A stretch of DNA of 28,614 nucleotides, from positions 1 through 28,614 of the forward strand of contig JBLMYQ010000049.1 of assembly GCA_050258375.1 (NCBI GenBank), written 5' to 3'. Position numbers and translations under genes: made by a program. The notes beneath the pieces are model-generated. The model did no database searches and was not told where the DNA came from. It saw only the letters and a program-made list of their open reading frames with translations. Position 1 is the first letter of the stretch. Every line of letters starts with the position of its first letter. Shown here piece after piece: positions 1 through 8,120 of this stretch. Origin of the DNA: JBLMYQ01 sp050258375. Its GTDB lineage: Bacteria; Bacillota; Clostridia; Acetivibrionales; UBA4821.

Positions 1-1988
1 CAGGATGAATGCGTAAACGGAATTGGAGATAGCTTTAACCCATTTACAGTAGAGTCAACAATGAAAAGCCTAATAAAATACGTTACCAACAAAGGAGCCT
101 ACTTAAAAGCAGAAACGGAAAGGTTGAGATTGTTAAGAAAGCCGGAGATACCGCAGCTGCAAAAAAAGCTGTCTTATTGATTGAAAAAAGGGTTCTGGCG
201 CAGGATGAAAGAGACCAGAAGCTTATGGCAAAATATATTAAGCTAAAAGCTTATATAAAAGAGATTGAAGGTTTAGCATCAGCTGAACAAAAAGCAGCAC
301 TGCAAAAAGCAGTAACTGCAATTGAGAGCATGGACGCTGAAAATAAAAAAATAGTAAATAGTATTAAAACAGAAATAAATGCTTTGACAAATACATCTAC
401 ATCAGCAGTATCTGCCGGAACTGAAGATTCTGCAGCAGAACAGATGGTTGCTATCGAAGGTTTTGCGGAAATGGAGAAACAGCAGGATACATATATAAAT
501 AACTATAATCCGCTTATAGCAGAATCAGCAATCGAAACCGTTCAAAAATATCTTACCAATAAAGGAGCTTACTTGAAATCAGAAACGGAAAAGATTGAGG
601 CTGTTAAGAAAGCAGGAGACACAGCAGTTGCAAAAAAAGCTGTCTTATTGATTGAAAAAAGGGTTCTGGCGCAGGATGAAAGAGACCAAAAGCTTATGGC
701 AAAATACACTAAGCTAAAGGCTTATATAAAAGAGATTGAAGGTTTAGCCTCAGCTGAACAAAAAGCAGCATTACAAAAAATTGCAAGCACGGTTGAGAGT
801 TTGGATACTCAAAACAAGACGTTAGTTAATAATATTAAGGCTGAAATAAATGCATTAAAAATCAAGCTGAAGCTGGTAACAAACTCTACATCGGCAGTTG
901 CTAAGCCTGCATCCAAGTCAACCAAATCCACAGCCGCAAAGCCTGCACCGAAACCAACTAAACCGATAGCGGCAAAACCAGCAGTAGTTACTATGTCAAC
1001 TGATACTGCGGCGGACAAACTAATTGAAATCCGAGGCTATGCAGCAACAGAGGCTGAACAGAACAGAATAGTCAGTGATTTGGGAAATGAATTTACTATA
1101 CTTACAGTTGCTTCAACAATAAAGGATATTAAAAAATACCTCGCAAACAAAGAAGCATATTTGAAAGCAGAGATTTCGAAAGCTGCTGCTGTTAAAAAGG
1201 CGGGAAATAATGAGGTTACAAGGAAAGCTATTGAGAAAATTAATAAAAGACTCCTGGCTCAAGAAAAAAGAGATGCCAAAATGATAACTGCATTTACGAG
1301 GTTTAAAGGATTTTTAAATGAAATTCAGGATATGGCTACAGAAGAACAAAAGCAAGCTGTGCTTACGGCAGTAAATAGTATAATGACAGCGTATTCCAAT
1401 AACCTAAAGCTGCAAAAACAAGTAACTCAGGAAATTGCAGCATTAAAAGCTAAATACAAGTCTGGGGTTAATGAAACAAAATATACACTTCCGACTGTTA
1501 CTGCAGCAGCAGATGCAAATACTGTAACAACGACCCCGGTAAAGGCTGCTTTAATAGATAAAATAATTGCTATCAGTGGCTATAGTGCGACAGAAGCTGA
1601 ACAAAACAAAATCGCAAATAATCTTCCCGGTACATATGATGCAAATAAAGTCAATTCAGCACTTGCAAATATCAAAAAGTATTTTGCAAATAGAAAAGCC
1701 TATTTAAAAGCAGAGATGAAAGTAATTAAGACAATTGAAAATTCAGGGGATAGTACGGATTTAAAGAATGCTATTCTAGCTGTTGAAAAAAGATTTGCAG
1801 CTCAGAAAGCTAGAGATGCCAAAGTAAAGGCAAAATTCACAAAGCTGGTAGATTTTATTCTGTTTGGAGATTCAAAATCTATAACCGAAAAGCAGAAGGC
1901 AGAGCTGTCAGCGGCAATTGAAGCAAATGTAGAAAATACTTCATTAGAGCAAAGTGTCTCTGAAGAAATAAATATAGCAAAATCAATG
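1..1988 (+). repeat. Four tandem protein-coding repeat units
   Basis: Unit 1 covers about 1-390 (partial), unit 2 about 432-880, unit 3 about 1009-1465 and unit 4 about 1543-1988. Units 1 and 2 are nearly identical at DNA level over about 156-308 and 627-779 (offset 471 bases), which points to a recent duplication or gene conversion. Units 3 and 4 are clearly diverged but keep the same layout. The spacing from unit 2 to 3 is longer because of the Pro/Ala/Lys linker. Confidence 0.75.
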
Positions 1989-1991
1989 TAA
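1..1991 (+). CDS. Tandem-repeat alpha-helical protein, 5' end outside window, apparent frameshift
   Basis: I do not recognise the family. The sequence is Lys/Ala/Glu-rich, predicted almost wholly helical or coiled-coil, and built from four diverged copies of a unit of about 157 residues. Each copy carries a KAYLKAE-like and an EKR-AQ-RD-K-like segment. Copies 2 and 3 are joined by a Lys/Pro/Ala/Thr linker (about 900-1000). The longest open frame begins at a TTG at 177, but this is not a real start: homology to the repeat continues upstream. Bases 1-120 read in frame 1 (QDECVNGIGDSFNPF...) and the rest in frame 3. Repeat copies 1 and 2 are offset by 470 bases before the junction and 471 after it, so one A was lost in the GGAAAGG run at about 117-123. 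It is either a pseudogene or a homopolymer sequencing error. No membrane segment is seen in the visible part; the N-terminus is missing. Confidence 0.7.
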
Positions 1992-2036
1992 CTGGTCGAA
2001 AATAGAGCAGAGTTCATTAATTTCAAAGTTACTGTA

Positions 2037-2099
2037 AAAAATAACATATAATATATAAAATGTCATAGATTGACAAAAAGTATATTATATGTTATTTTT
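2037..2099. terminator. Long AT-rich hairpin, likely terminator of the repeat-protein gene
   Basis: The arms AAAAATAACATATAATATA (2037-2055) and its exact complement (2081-2099) form a 19-bp perfect stem. The 25-base loop contains a second small stem, TGTCA-TAGAT-TGACA. The right arm ends in five Ts followed by GTTTTG. The left arm begins with As, so it could act in both directions. The stem has few G/C pairs, which is unusual for an intrinsic terminator. Confidence 0.5.
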
Positions 2100-2184
2100 G
2101 TTTTGACTCATCATAAGCACGTATATATTCAGAAATCATCTATATTATTTCTAATTTTGATTATTATAAAATTACATTATTTCT

Positions 2185-2213
2185 TTGTCGTATTAAGAAT
2201 GACAATGTCTAAT
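2185..2213 (+). promoter_or_regulatory. Candidate sigma-A promoter of the nine-gene operon
   Basis: TTGTCG (2185-2190, 4/6 to consensus), a 17-base spacer, then TCTAAT (2208-2213, 5/6). It lies about 97 bases upstream of the start codon at 2310. In such AT-rich DNA chance matches are common, so this is only a candidate. Confidence 0.3.
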
Positions 2214-2309
2214 TTTCTTTTGGGAACAAGTTTAATGTAATAACAATTAGCAATATAGGCATTCACATCTTTACATAAAAAATTTATAAAAGAGGAAGGG
2301 GTAATTTTT

Positions 2310-2933
2310 ATGAGCAAAAGTATTGTTACTGCAGAACCAGGAGAATTGAGAGCAAATGATGGACCAAAACCAACTGACCCTCCAGCAGCTGCGCCAGCAT
2401 CGGTTTCAGCAATGGTGAATCTTGAGATTCTGAAAACAAATTTAACCGGAGTGTTCGAGAGGAAATCTGTAATAAGCGATGACAAAAAAACAGAAACAGT
2501 TACAACTGAAACCCTTGTAATCCCAGTAGATTCACCAAAGGGAGGGATGTCGGTTCAGGAGATAATTCAGGAGGTACAAAAGGTAATTGATAAATTCAGC
2601 GGAAAACAGGGTGAAAAAGTAGACGGAGATAAAATTAAAGAGAATTTAAAAACATTTTCAACAAGTGCACTTGACCAAATAAATATTGAGCTCCGCCAAG
2701 TGTTTTTGTATATCAAAAATGTGACAGAAAATAAGAAGAATGATGATGGTACAACAACGACTACAGAAAAGTCAAAAATTCTTGAATATGCTATTGATAT
2801 AGTGATTACAAGCGAAATAATGAAAAATGATCTTTTTGACATTAAATCCGTTTCGCTTGCAATCTGGAACACTAACAGGCCCAAAATACTTGAGCGCATG
2901 CAGCTTGGAAGCATAGACGATCTTTTAAAATAA
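2310..2933 (+). CDS. Hypothetical protein, first gene of the operon (207 aa)
   Basis: I do not recognise this protein. It starts at an ATG preceded by GAGGAAGGGG with good spacing. The first ~35 residues are a Pro/Ala-rich, probably disordered stretch (KPTDPPAAAPASVSA). The remainder is charged and looks mixed alpha/beta, with amphipathic helices in SVQEIIQEVQKVIDKF and in the C-terminal third. A Thr-rich hydrophilic loop (DDGTTTTTEK) sits at about residues 147-156. No signal peptide or membrane segment is visible. The next gene, encoding the DUF6603 protein, begins 50 bases downstream on the same strand with no terminator between them, so the two are probably co-transcribed. A small adaptor or scaffold role is conceivable but nothing in the sequence shows it. 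Confidence 0.8.
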   Translation: MSKSIVTAEPGELRANDGPKPTDPPAAAPASVSAMVNLEILKTNLTGVFERKSVISDDKKTETVTTETLVIPVDSPKGGMSVQEIIQEVQKVIDKFSGKQGEKVDGDKIKENLKTFSTSALDQINIELRQVFLYIKNVTENKKNDDGTTTTTEKSKILEYAIDIVITSEIMKNDLFDIKSVSLAIWNTNRPKILERMQLGSIDDLLK

Positions 2934-2983
2934 TCCATGTTGTAGGTCTGTGGCAAGGATGTGAATTCTGAGGTGATTATTTA

Positions 2984-5776
2984 GTGGGACAAAACGAAGA
3001 TTACATAGGTGATTTGAAGTTCGCATTACATAGTAAATTTTCCATAGGTAAAGCCGTATTTTGTTTACTCTATGCATTTGGAAAAAACGAGAAAAAAACA
3101 GAGCACATTATTAAGGGTTCATGGATAAATGTAGATGAAGTCTTTGATTTAGTAAGCATTGCAGAGCATTTTGGTATTACTATTCCTGATTTTGCCAGAG
3201 CGCTGAAGCTTACTGAAGCTTCATTTGAATATGCGACTGAATCGAATAGTGTCACTTTTGCCATTTGCAGCAGCTATGGGGATATTTCTATAACCAGTGA
3301 AAAAATAGGCGAGACCCGTTCATGCACTTTAAAGCTTATATTTAAGAACGTAAATTTTAAGCTTTCACAGCTTCCTATCATTGGCAGACTCGTCCATGGC
3401 GATGAGCGTTTTGAGCTTAATAGTTTTGATTTCACGTATAATCCTGAAAAGCCAGTATCGTTTAACCTTAAATTTAAACTGATAATTGACGATTTTGAAT
3501 TCGTATTTGGAGACGACGAACCTAGAAATCTACTTTCAGAAAATAACTACAAGCCTAAAAATCTACTTGCGGCGAATAATGACGAACCGAAAAAATCCAA
3601 TGAAATTAAATGGTTTGATGTAAATAAATCATTTAAAGTGCTGCATTTTGATAAAGTAGGAGTGGCTTTTGACGGCAATAATATTACTGTATACTTGAAT
3701 GCCGGGTTTTCAATATCAGTGCTTAAGGTTGATTTTTACGGATTATATCTGTCAATTCCGCTTGCGCCCGATGCAAAATTCGGATTTGGTCTTAATGGAC
3801 TTGCTGTCACTTTTGATAAACCACCTATAGCAATTTCAGGTGGTCTGTACCATATTCCCGATGAGGATATCTATAATGGAGAGATATTGTTAAAAGTATC
3901 AAAATTTACTTTTTCAGCGCTAGGCTCATTTTGCGAACAAGAGGGTGAGCCTAGCTTTTTTATGTATCTTATGCTTGCCTGCCCATTGGGCGGACCTGCT
4001 TTTTTCTTTGTAAACGGGCTTGCACTTGGAATGGGAGTAAATAGAGGAATAAAGCTTCCGGATGTAAAGGCTGTTGACACATTTCCGTTTGTTGCTGCGG
4101 CAATGGGGACTGGAAAGCTAAGCCCTACAAGTACTATTGGCAGTGTTTTGGGTGAACTGAGTGTCTGGATTTATCCCTCAAAGGGAGAAAACTTTTTGAC
4201 TGGGGGAGTTAAATTCAACTCCTTTGGACTTATTGACAGCTTTGCAATTTTGATGGTTGAGTTCGGAAATGTGCTGCGCTTTAGTCTTCTTGGAATATCC
4301 GAGCTTTCTCTTCCACCAAAGAGCGGTGGAAAAAACGTGAATCCTATTGCTTATGCAAGACTTGAACTAAAGGCAACCCTTGATACTGAAACAGGTTTTC
4401 TGGAAATAATTGCTGTACTAAGCAATGAATCGTATATTTTGGATAAAAACTGTAAGTTGACAGGTGGATTTGCGCTTTGTGTCTGGTTTAAAGGAGACCG
4501 TAACGGAGATTTTTTTGTATCTCTTGGCGGCTGTCATCATCATGATTTCAAGAATGATAATCGCTATCCGGAACTTGATAAGGTTGGTATAAATTGGAAA
4601 ATAAGCAATAATCTTAAGCTCGAGGCAGGAGGCTATTTTGCTGTTACACCTGCCTGCATGATGGCGGGTGCCAATTTGGCACTTACTTTTGAATCCGGCA
4701 ATTTAAAGGCATGGCTTAAAGCATCAGCCGACTTTTTGATTAAATGGAAGCCGTTTTTCTATTCGGCAGAGGTGTCTGTCAGTATAGGTGCATCATATAC
4801 TCTTAAAATTTTATGGGTTAAAAAAACTTTTACTATTGAGCTGGGGGCTGATCTCAGCTTATGGGGACCTGATTTTTCGGGCAAGGTAAGGATAAAATGG
4901 TTTATTATCTCATTTACAGTTTCCTTTGGCAGTGGTTCAAGGAGTGTAAGCTATATTAAATGGGATGAATTTTCAGACAGCTTTCTTCCCAAAAAGGAGA
5001 GCAAACCAGCCTTAAGTAGCAATTCAGAGGGGGCAGCTGTAAATGCTGTTCAAATTGCTGAGGGGCTTTTAAAAATTGATAAAACTACCCAAATGAGCTG
5101 GGTATCTGCCGGTACTCTTAAAATTACAACAAGCTCAGTTATGCCTTGTACAGAGCTGATATTTTGCAGTGGTGACGCTTCCAAATCCATTACCAAATAC
5201 CAAGGAAAGCTTGGAGTTATTCCCATGGGCAAAGAAGATTACAGCTCGACAATAACGGTTAGCATAGCAAAGGGTGGGGAAAAGTTAGAGTTGGATTGTT
5301 TTAATGTTATTGAAGAAAAAGGAAGCTTTGCGCCGGCTATATGGAAAAACCAAGACCCCAAAGAAACTCCTGATATAAATGATACTACTCCTATAAAAGC
5401 TCCGATGGGTGTGAGTATAACAGTAAAAGAGCCGGAGATAACCCATATTCTTCCGGCTGAAGGCTCTTATAAAATGAAGCAGCTTCTTGAAAATGAACCT
5501 ATAATTAAAAGCTTTTGCTGGAGTAATGAAAAACTGCCGGAAGCAGCCGATTATTCAGAATACAAGTTTAACTCAATAATGGATAAGATTCGAGAGACTA
5601 TAAAGGACAATCAAGAACGAAGTGATGTTATCAAGAATCTTTCCGGCGAATTTCTGCTGAATACAAGTCTGAATATTAATGATATAGGACTTAATCCGCA
5701 GAATTATTTTCTTGCATATCCCATACTTAAAACTACAGGCGGGCAATATGAAATTGGGGGGGAGCAGAGTGAATGA
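2984..5776 (+). CDS. DUF6603 family large beta-rich protein (930 aa)
   Basis: Starts at GTG, with GAGGTGAT about 7 bases upstream. Residues ~330-655 match what I know of the DUF6603 family: FFFVNGLALGMGVNRGIKLP, then a long run of alternating hydrophobic/polar strands (SFGLIDSFAILMVEFG, NLKAWLKASADFLIKWKPF, SIGASYTLKILW, ELGADLSLWGPDF). These suggest a large amphipathic beta-sheet or groove. The N-terminal ~330 residues are also beta-rich; the C-terminal ~270 are more hydrophilic and domain-like. No signal peptide. The molecular function of DUF6603 is unknown. A CHHHD cluster at residues 517-521 is notable. The 3' end overlaps the start of the next gene by 8 bases, so translation is probably coupled. 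Family assignment is from memory of the pattern, not a search. Confidence 0.8.
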   Translation: MGQNEDYIGDLKFALHSKFSIGKAVFCLLYAFGKNEKKTEHIIKGSWINVDEVFDLVSIAEHFGITIPDFARALKLTEASFEYATESNSVTFAICSSYGDISITSEKIGETRSCTLKLIFKNVNFKLSQLPIIGRLVHGDERFELNSFDFTYNPEKPVSFNLKFKLIIDDFEFVFGDDEPRNLLSENNYKPKNLLAANNDEPKKSNEIKWFDVNKSFKVLHFDKVGVAFDGNNITVYLNAGFSISVLKVDFYGLYLSIPLAPDAKFGFGLNGLAVTFDKPPIAISGGLYHIPDEDIYNGEILLKVSKFTFSALGSFCEQEGEPSFFMYLMLACPLGGPAFFFVNGLALGMGVNRGIKLPDVKAVDTFPFVAAAMGTGKLSPTSTIGSVLGELSVWIYPSKGENFLTGGVKFNSFGLIDSFAILMVEFGNVLRFSLLGISELSLPPKSGGKNVNPIAYARLELKATLDTETGFLEIIAVLSNESYILDKNCKLTGGFALCVWFKGDRNGDFFVSLGGCHHHDFKNDNRYPELDKVGINWKISNNLKLEAGGYFAVTPACMMAGANLALTFESGNLKAWLKASADFLIKWKPFFYSAEVSVSIGASYTLKILWVKKTFTIELGADLSLWGPDFSGKVRIKWFIISFTVSFGSGSRSVSYIKWDEFSDSFLPKKESKPALSSNSEGAAVNAVQIAEGLLKIDKTTQMSWVSAGTLKITTSSVMPCTELIFCSGDASKSITKYQGKLGVIPMGKEDYSSTITVSIAKGGEKLELDCFNVIEEKGSFAPAIWKNQDPKETPDINDTTPIKAPMGVSITVKEPEITHILPAEGSYKMKQLLENEPIIKSFCWSNEKLPEAADYSEYKFNSIMDKIRETIKDNQERSDVIKNLSGEFLLNTSLNINDIGLNPQNYFLAYPILKTTGGQYEIGGEQSE
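5757..5764 (+). promoter_or_regulatory. Ribosome binding site that sets the GTG start at 5769
   Basis: GGGGGGAG sits 4-6 bases before a GTG at 5769 and inside the end of the DUF6603 gene. An in-frame ATG at 5712 has no such site and would overlap the upstream gene by 65 bases, so I prefer the GTG. Confidence 0.6.
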
Positions 5777-7211
5777 AGAAAACTTGATTTTTGCGCCTAA
5801 TGCCATACCTCGCATTGAATCAGGCAAATATACGATAGAGGTATCGCAGGAAACTAATATTGAAGGGTGCAAGCTTCAGACTGCTTCTTTGGATTTTGAT
5901 GTCAGGACAGATAGAATTTCTATGAATTCGGGGGAAGTTTATTCGGTTTATCCCCCAAAGGATAGCTGTGGCACGTTTGGAAACTGCCTTCCGCATATTG
6001 TTCTCCATAGACATACTCTTCCGTGGGAGAGGAATATAGGTGAAAAGGGAATTACATGGCTGGCACTTCTTATTATTTCTGAGGATGAAAATGCAGTATG
6101 TGAATCCATGAAATACGCTGATGCCAAAACCGGACCTGATAATATACTTTTTCCTAAATTTACAGGAGAGGAAGAGCCAGACCCTGAACAGATTTGCCAG
6201 ACTATTACTATTCCGTATGAGCTTTTTGCAGATATTCTTCCTACGGGAGAAGATTTACCATATTTGGCTCATGCAAAAGGAGTAAATCTGGATAATAAGG
6301 TTACTGACAGTGAGGTAAAGGGTGAATGGTTTTCATGTATAATTGCAAATCGGTATCCGCTCACACCGGATACTGTTAACGGCAGAATAAAGCATAAAGC
6401 TTATCTGGTTTCAATGGAAGGGTTTGAGGATTATATATTTGAACCTGAAAATCGCAGCAAAGATTTAAAGAAATACAGCTCTGTGCGAATGTACTGCATG
6501 TATTATTGGAGCTTTGAGGTGAAGAGCAATGAAGCATTTGATTTTTATGCACTTGCCAATCAGCTTAAAGCAGACATTTTTCAAGCTGATTCTACTTCTG
6601 TAAAAGAGAATGAGCCTCTAAAGAAGCTTCTTAATATTGGGTATGTACCGATGAATCACTATTTCAGGGAGGGAAGTTCATCAGTATCATGGTATCACTC
6701 TCCATTTATACCGCAGAAGCCTCAATGGAATGATAATGTACGGTATCATTTTCTTGCTGATGAGCTTCTTGCATATGACCCCCAAAATGGTATGTTTGAT
6801 ATAACTTACTGTGCAGCATGGCAGCTTGGAAGGCTTATGGCATTGCAGGACAGGGATTTTTCAAGAAAGCTTTTGTCATGGAGACTTTCAAACAAACATC
6901 AAGCTGTTCAAAACCAGATGTACAAGCTGCTTCATAATAAGCTGTGCAGTGCAGAATTATTTGAAGCAAAAGTAAGTAATACAAAAGCAGCAGCCGCTGA
7001 ATTATGCAGGCAAACCTGGGAATCAAATGTGAGAGATTTACTGGATATTTGCGGCAAATCAGATGGCGGTCGCAGCTTGGATGCTTGTAACTGTAAAAGC
7101 AGTGATGCTGAAAGAAATATAGCCGGAAGCCTGAAAAACCGTTTAAAAGATTACATACCGTTAAAGCAGGAAGATATTTTGGATTTCTTAAAAAGTGAAA
7201 CAAAGGAATGA
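5769..7211 (+). CDS. Hypothetical protein of a DUF6603-neighbourhood family (480 aa)
   Basis: No named domain recognised. From the GTG at 5769 the protein begins NEENLIFAPNAIPRIESGKY, a beta-rich module whose pattern (short proline motif, then GKYTIEV, then FDV-R, YPPKDSCGTFGNCLPHI) resembles uncharacterised proteins encoded beside DUF6603 genes in actinobacteria and other phyla, as far as I recall. It continues with LPWERN and WLALLII segments. Residues ~190-330 contain a YPL/YLVSMEGFE motif, and the C-terminal ~150 residues are helical with a small Cys cluster (LDICGK, DACNCKS). No signal peptide or membrane helix. It overlaps the DUF6603 gene by 8 bases, and the next gene starts 7 bases after its stop, which supports an operon and perhaps a complex with its neighbours. 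Confidence 0.75.
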   Translation: MNEENLIFAPNAIPRIESGKYTIEVSQETNIEGCKLQTASLDFDVRTDRISMNSGEVYSVYPPKDSCGTFGNCLPHIVLHRHTLPWERNIGEKGITWLALLIISEDENAVCESMKYADAKTGPDNILFPKFTGEEEPDPEQICQTITIPYELFADILPTGEDLPYLAHAKGVNLDNKVTDSEVKGEWFSCIIANRYPLTPDTVNGRIKHKAYLVSMEGFEDYIFEPENRSKDLKKYSSVRMYCMYYWSFEVKSNEAFDFYALANQLKADIFQADSTSVKENEPLKKLLNIGYVPMNHYFREGSSSVSWYHSPFIPQKPQWNDNVRYHFLADELLAYDPQNGMFDITYCAAWQLGRLMALQDRDFSRKLLSWRLSNKHQAVQNQMYKLLHNKLCSAELFEAKVSNTKAAAAELCRQTWESNVRDLLDICGKSDGGRSLDACNCKSSDAERNIAGSLKNRLKDYIPLKQEDILDFLKSETKE

Positions 7212-7218
7212 TTACTAT

Positions 7219-8100
7219 ATGACTAAAAGCTGGATACCTCAAGAACATGATTTTACTGATTTTTTTGAACTCCCAATAAAGCTGAGAGCAAATGAAGCAG
7301 ATGAACCGGATATGAGTGATGAAGCTGTCTTTCACAGCAAGCTTATGCATTTATCGCTGCTGTATGATGTGCCATTTTCCTATCTTGTTCCATCTGAAAA
7401 AATGCTGGGAATGAATGAGATACGCTTTTTCTGGCTGGATTCTAACTGGATAAGGCTTTTTCTGGATGGGGCATGCAGTCTTGGCAGAAGTGCTTCCATT
7501 GATTATACAAATGATACAGTATTCCTTAAGAATATATTCAATGAGGCAATCAAGCAAAATATGAATATACGGAGAATGCTTCAAAATAAGGAGCCTATAA
7601 AAAGCTCCGCAAATGATAATTATAGCTGTACCGGCTTTCTGCTTCGCTCGCCATTGGTGGGGGGATGGAGAGGGCTGGAATTTATAGCATATGCTGATTT
7701 GGATGGAACCCAAAAGCTGACTACACTTCGCCTTGAAACCTTGTCAGCAGAAATACTCCTCGGAATTTTCAGCGGGGAAATTATCCGGCTTGATATAAAA
7801 GAGCCGCCAGAGGGCTTCCATTATGGCTTTAATAAGGAAGCTGACGGAAAGCAGACAAAACTGAGTAAGCGTCTTAGAACACTTGACAGCGGTAAGCTTT
7901 ATGATGATTTAAACATTCCAATAGAGGAAAGAGAGTCTGTAGTGCAAAAGGAAAAGAAAACAAGGGTTATTAACTTTTCTGCTGCTGCAAAGGAGATTAA
8001 GAAAGGGCTTTTTCCAAATTCCGAGGAGGCTGCGACATCTGCACATATTGCACTGGAGATGATACAAAATCCATATATGCTCAAAATAAAACAAAATTAA
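7219..8100 (+). CDS. Hypothetical protein, probable partner of the preceding gene (293 aa)
   Basis: I chose the ATG at 7219 (MTKSWIPQEHDF), 11 bases after AAAGGA (7202-7207). An upstream in-frame GTG at 7195 overlaps the preceding gene and lacks its own site. The protein has no recognised domain. A central stretch (CTGFLLRSPLVGGWRGLEF, then TLRLETLSAEILLGIFSGEI, then KEPPEGFHYGF) follows a pattern I remember from uncharacterised proteins of DUF6603 gene clusters, where it is the best-conserved part. The N-terminal half (SLLYDVPFSYLVPSE, RFFWLDSNWIRLFLDGACSLGR) looks helical. There is no signal peptide. It is followed after 20 bases by the Hint-domain gene. The pairing with the 5769 gene suggests that the two products interact, but this is inference. 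Confidence 0.75.
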   Translation: MTKSWIPQEHDFTDFFELPIKLRANEADEPDMSDEAVFHSKLMHLSLLYDVPFSYLVPSEKMLGMNEIRFFWLDSNWIRLFLDGACSLGRSASIDYTNDTVFLKNIFNEAIKQNMNIRRMLQNKEPIKSSANDNYSCTGFLLRSPLVGGWRGLEFIAYADLDGTQKLTTLRLETLSAEILLGIFSGEIIRLDIKEPPEGFHYGFNKEADGKQTKLSKRLRTLDSGKLYDDLNIPIEERESVVQKEKKTRVINFSAAAKEIKKGLFPNSEEAATSAHIALEMIQNPYMLKIKQN

Positions 8101-8120
8101 TATGAAAGGGGTTAATACAC

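Larger units (their letters stand above)
1992..2309. other. Intergenic region: hairpin, promoter candidate, leader
   Basis: This 318-base AT-rich gap separates the repeat-protein gene from the long operon. It holds a long AT-rich hairpin (2037-2099), a two-part motif also found upstream of the TcB-TcC gene (2147-2172), a weak promoter candidate (2185-2213), and the ribosome binding site GAGGAAGGGG just before the ATG at 2310. I see no gene in it. Confidence 0.6.

Noticed and set aside
1..1988. CRISPR-like repeats
   Set aside because: The repeat units are long, coding and diverged, with no short palindromic repeats or unique spacers.
177..1991. A complete gene starting at the TTG at 177
   Set aside because: Repeat homology continues upstream in this frame to about 120 and in another frame to base 1, so 177 is an internal codon.
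2037..2099. A miniature inverted-repeat transposon
   Set aside because: Only 63 bases with a short loop and no target-site duplication visible; a terminator hairpin is simpler.
6835..7350. A 171-residue minus-strand reading frame
   Set aside because: It lies wholly antisense to two well-supported operon genes, lacks a good ribosome binding site, and has the composition of a shadow frame.
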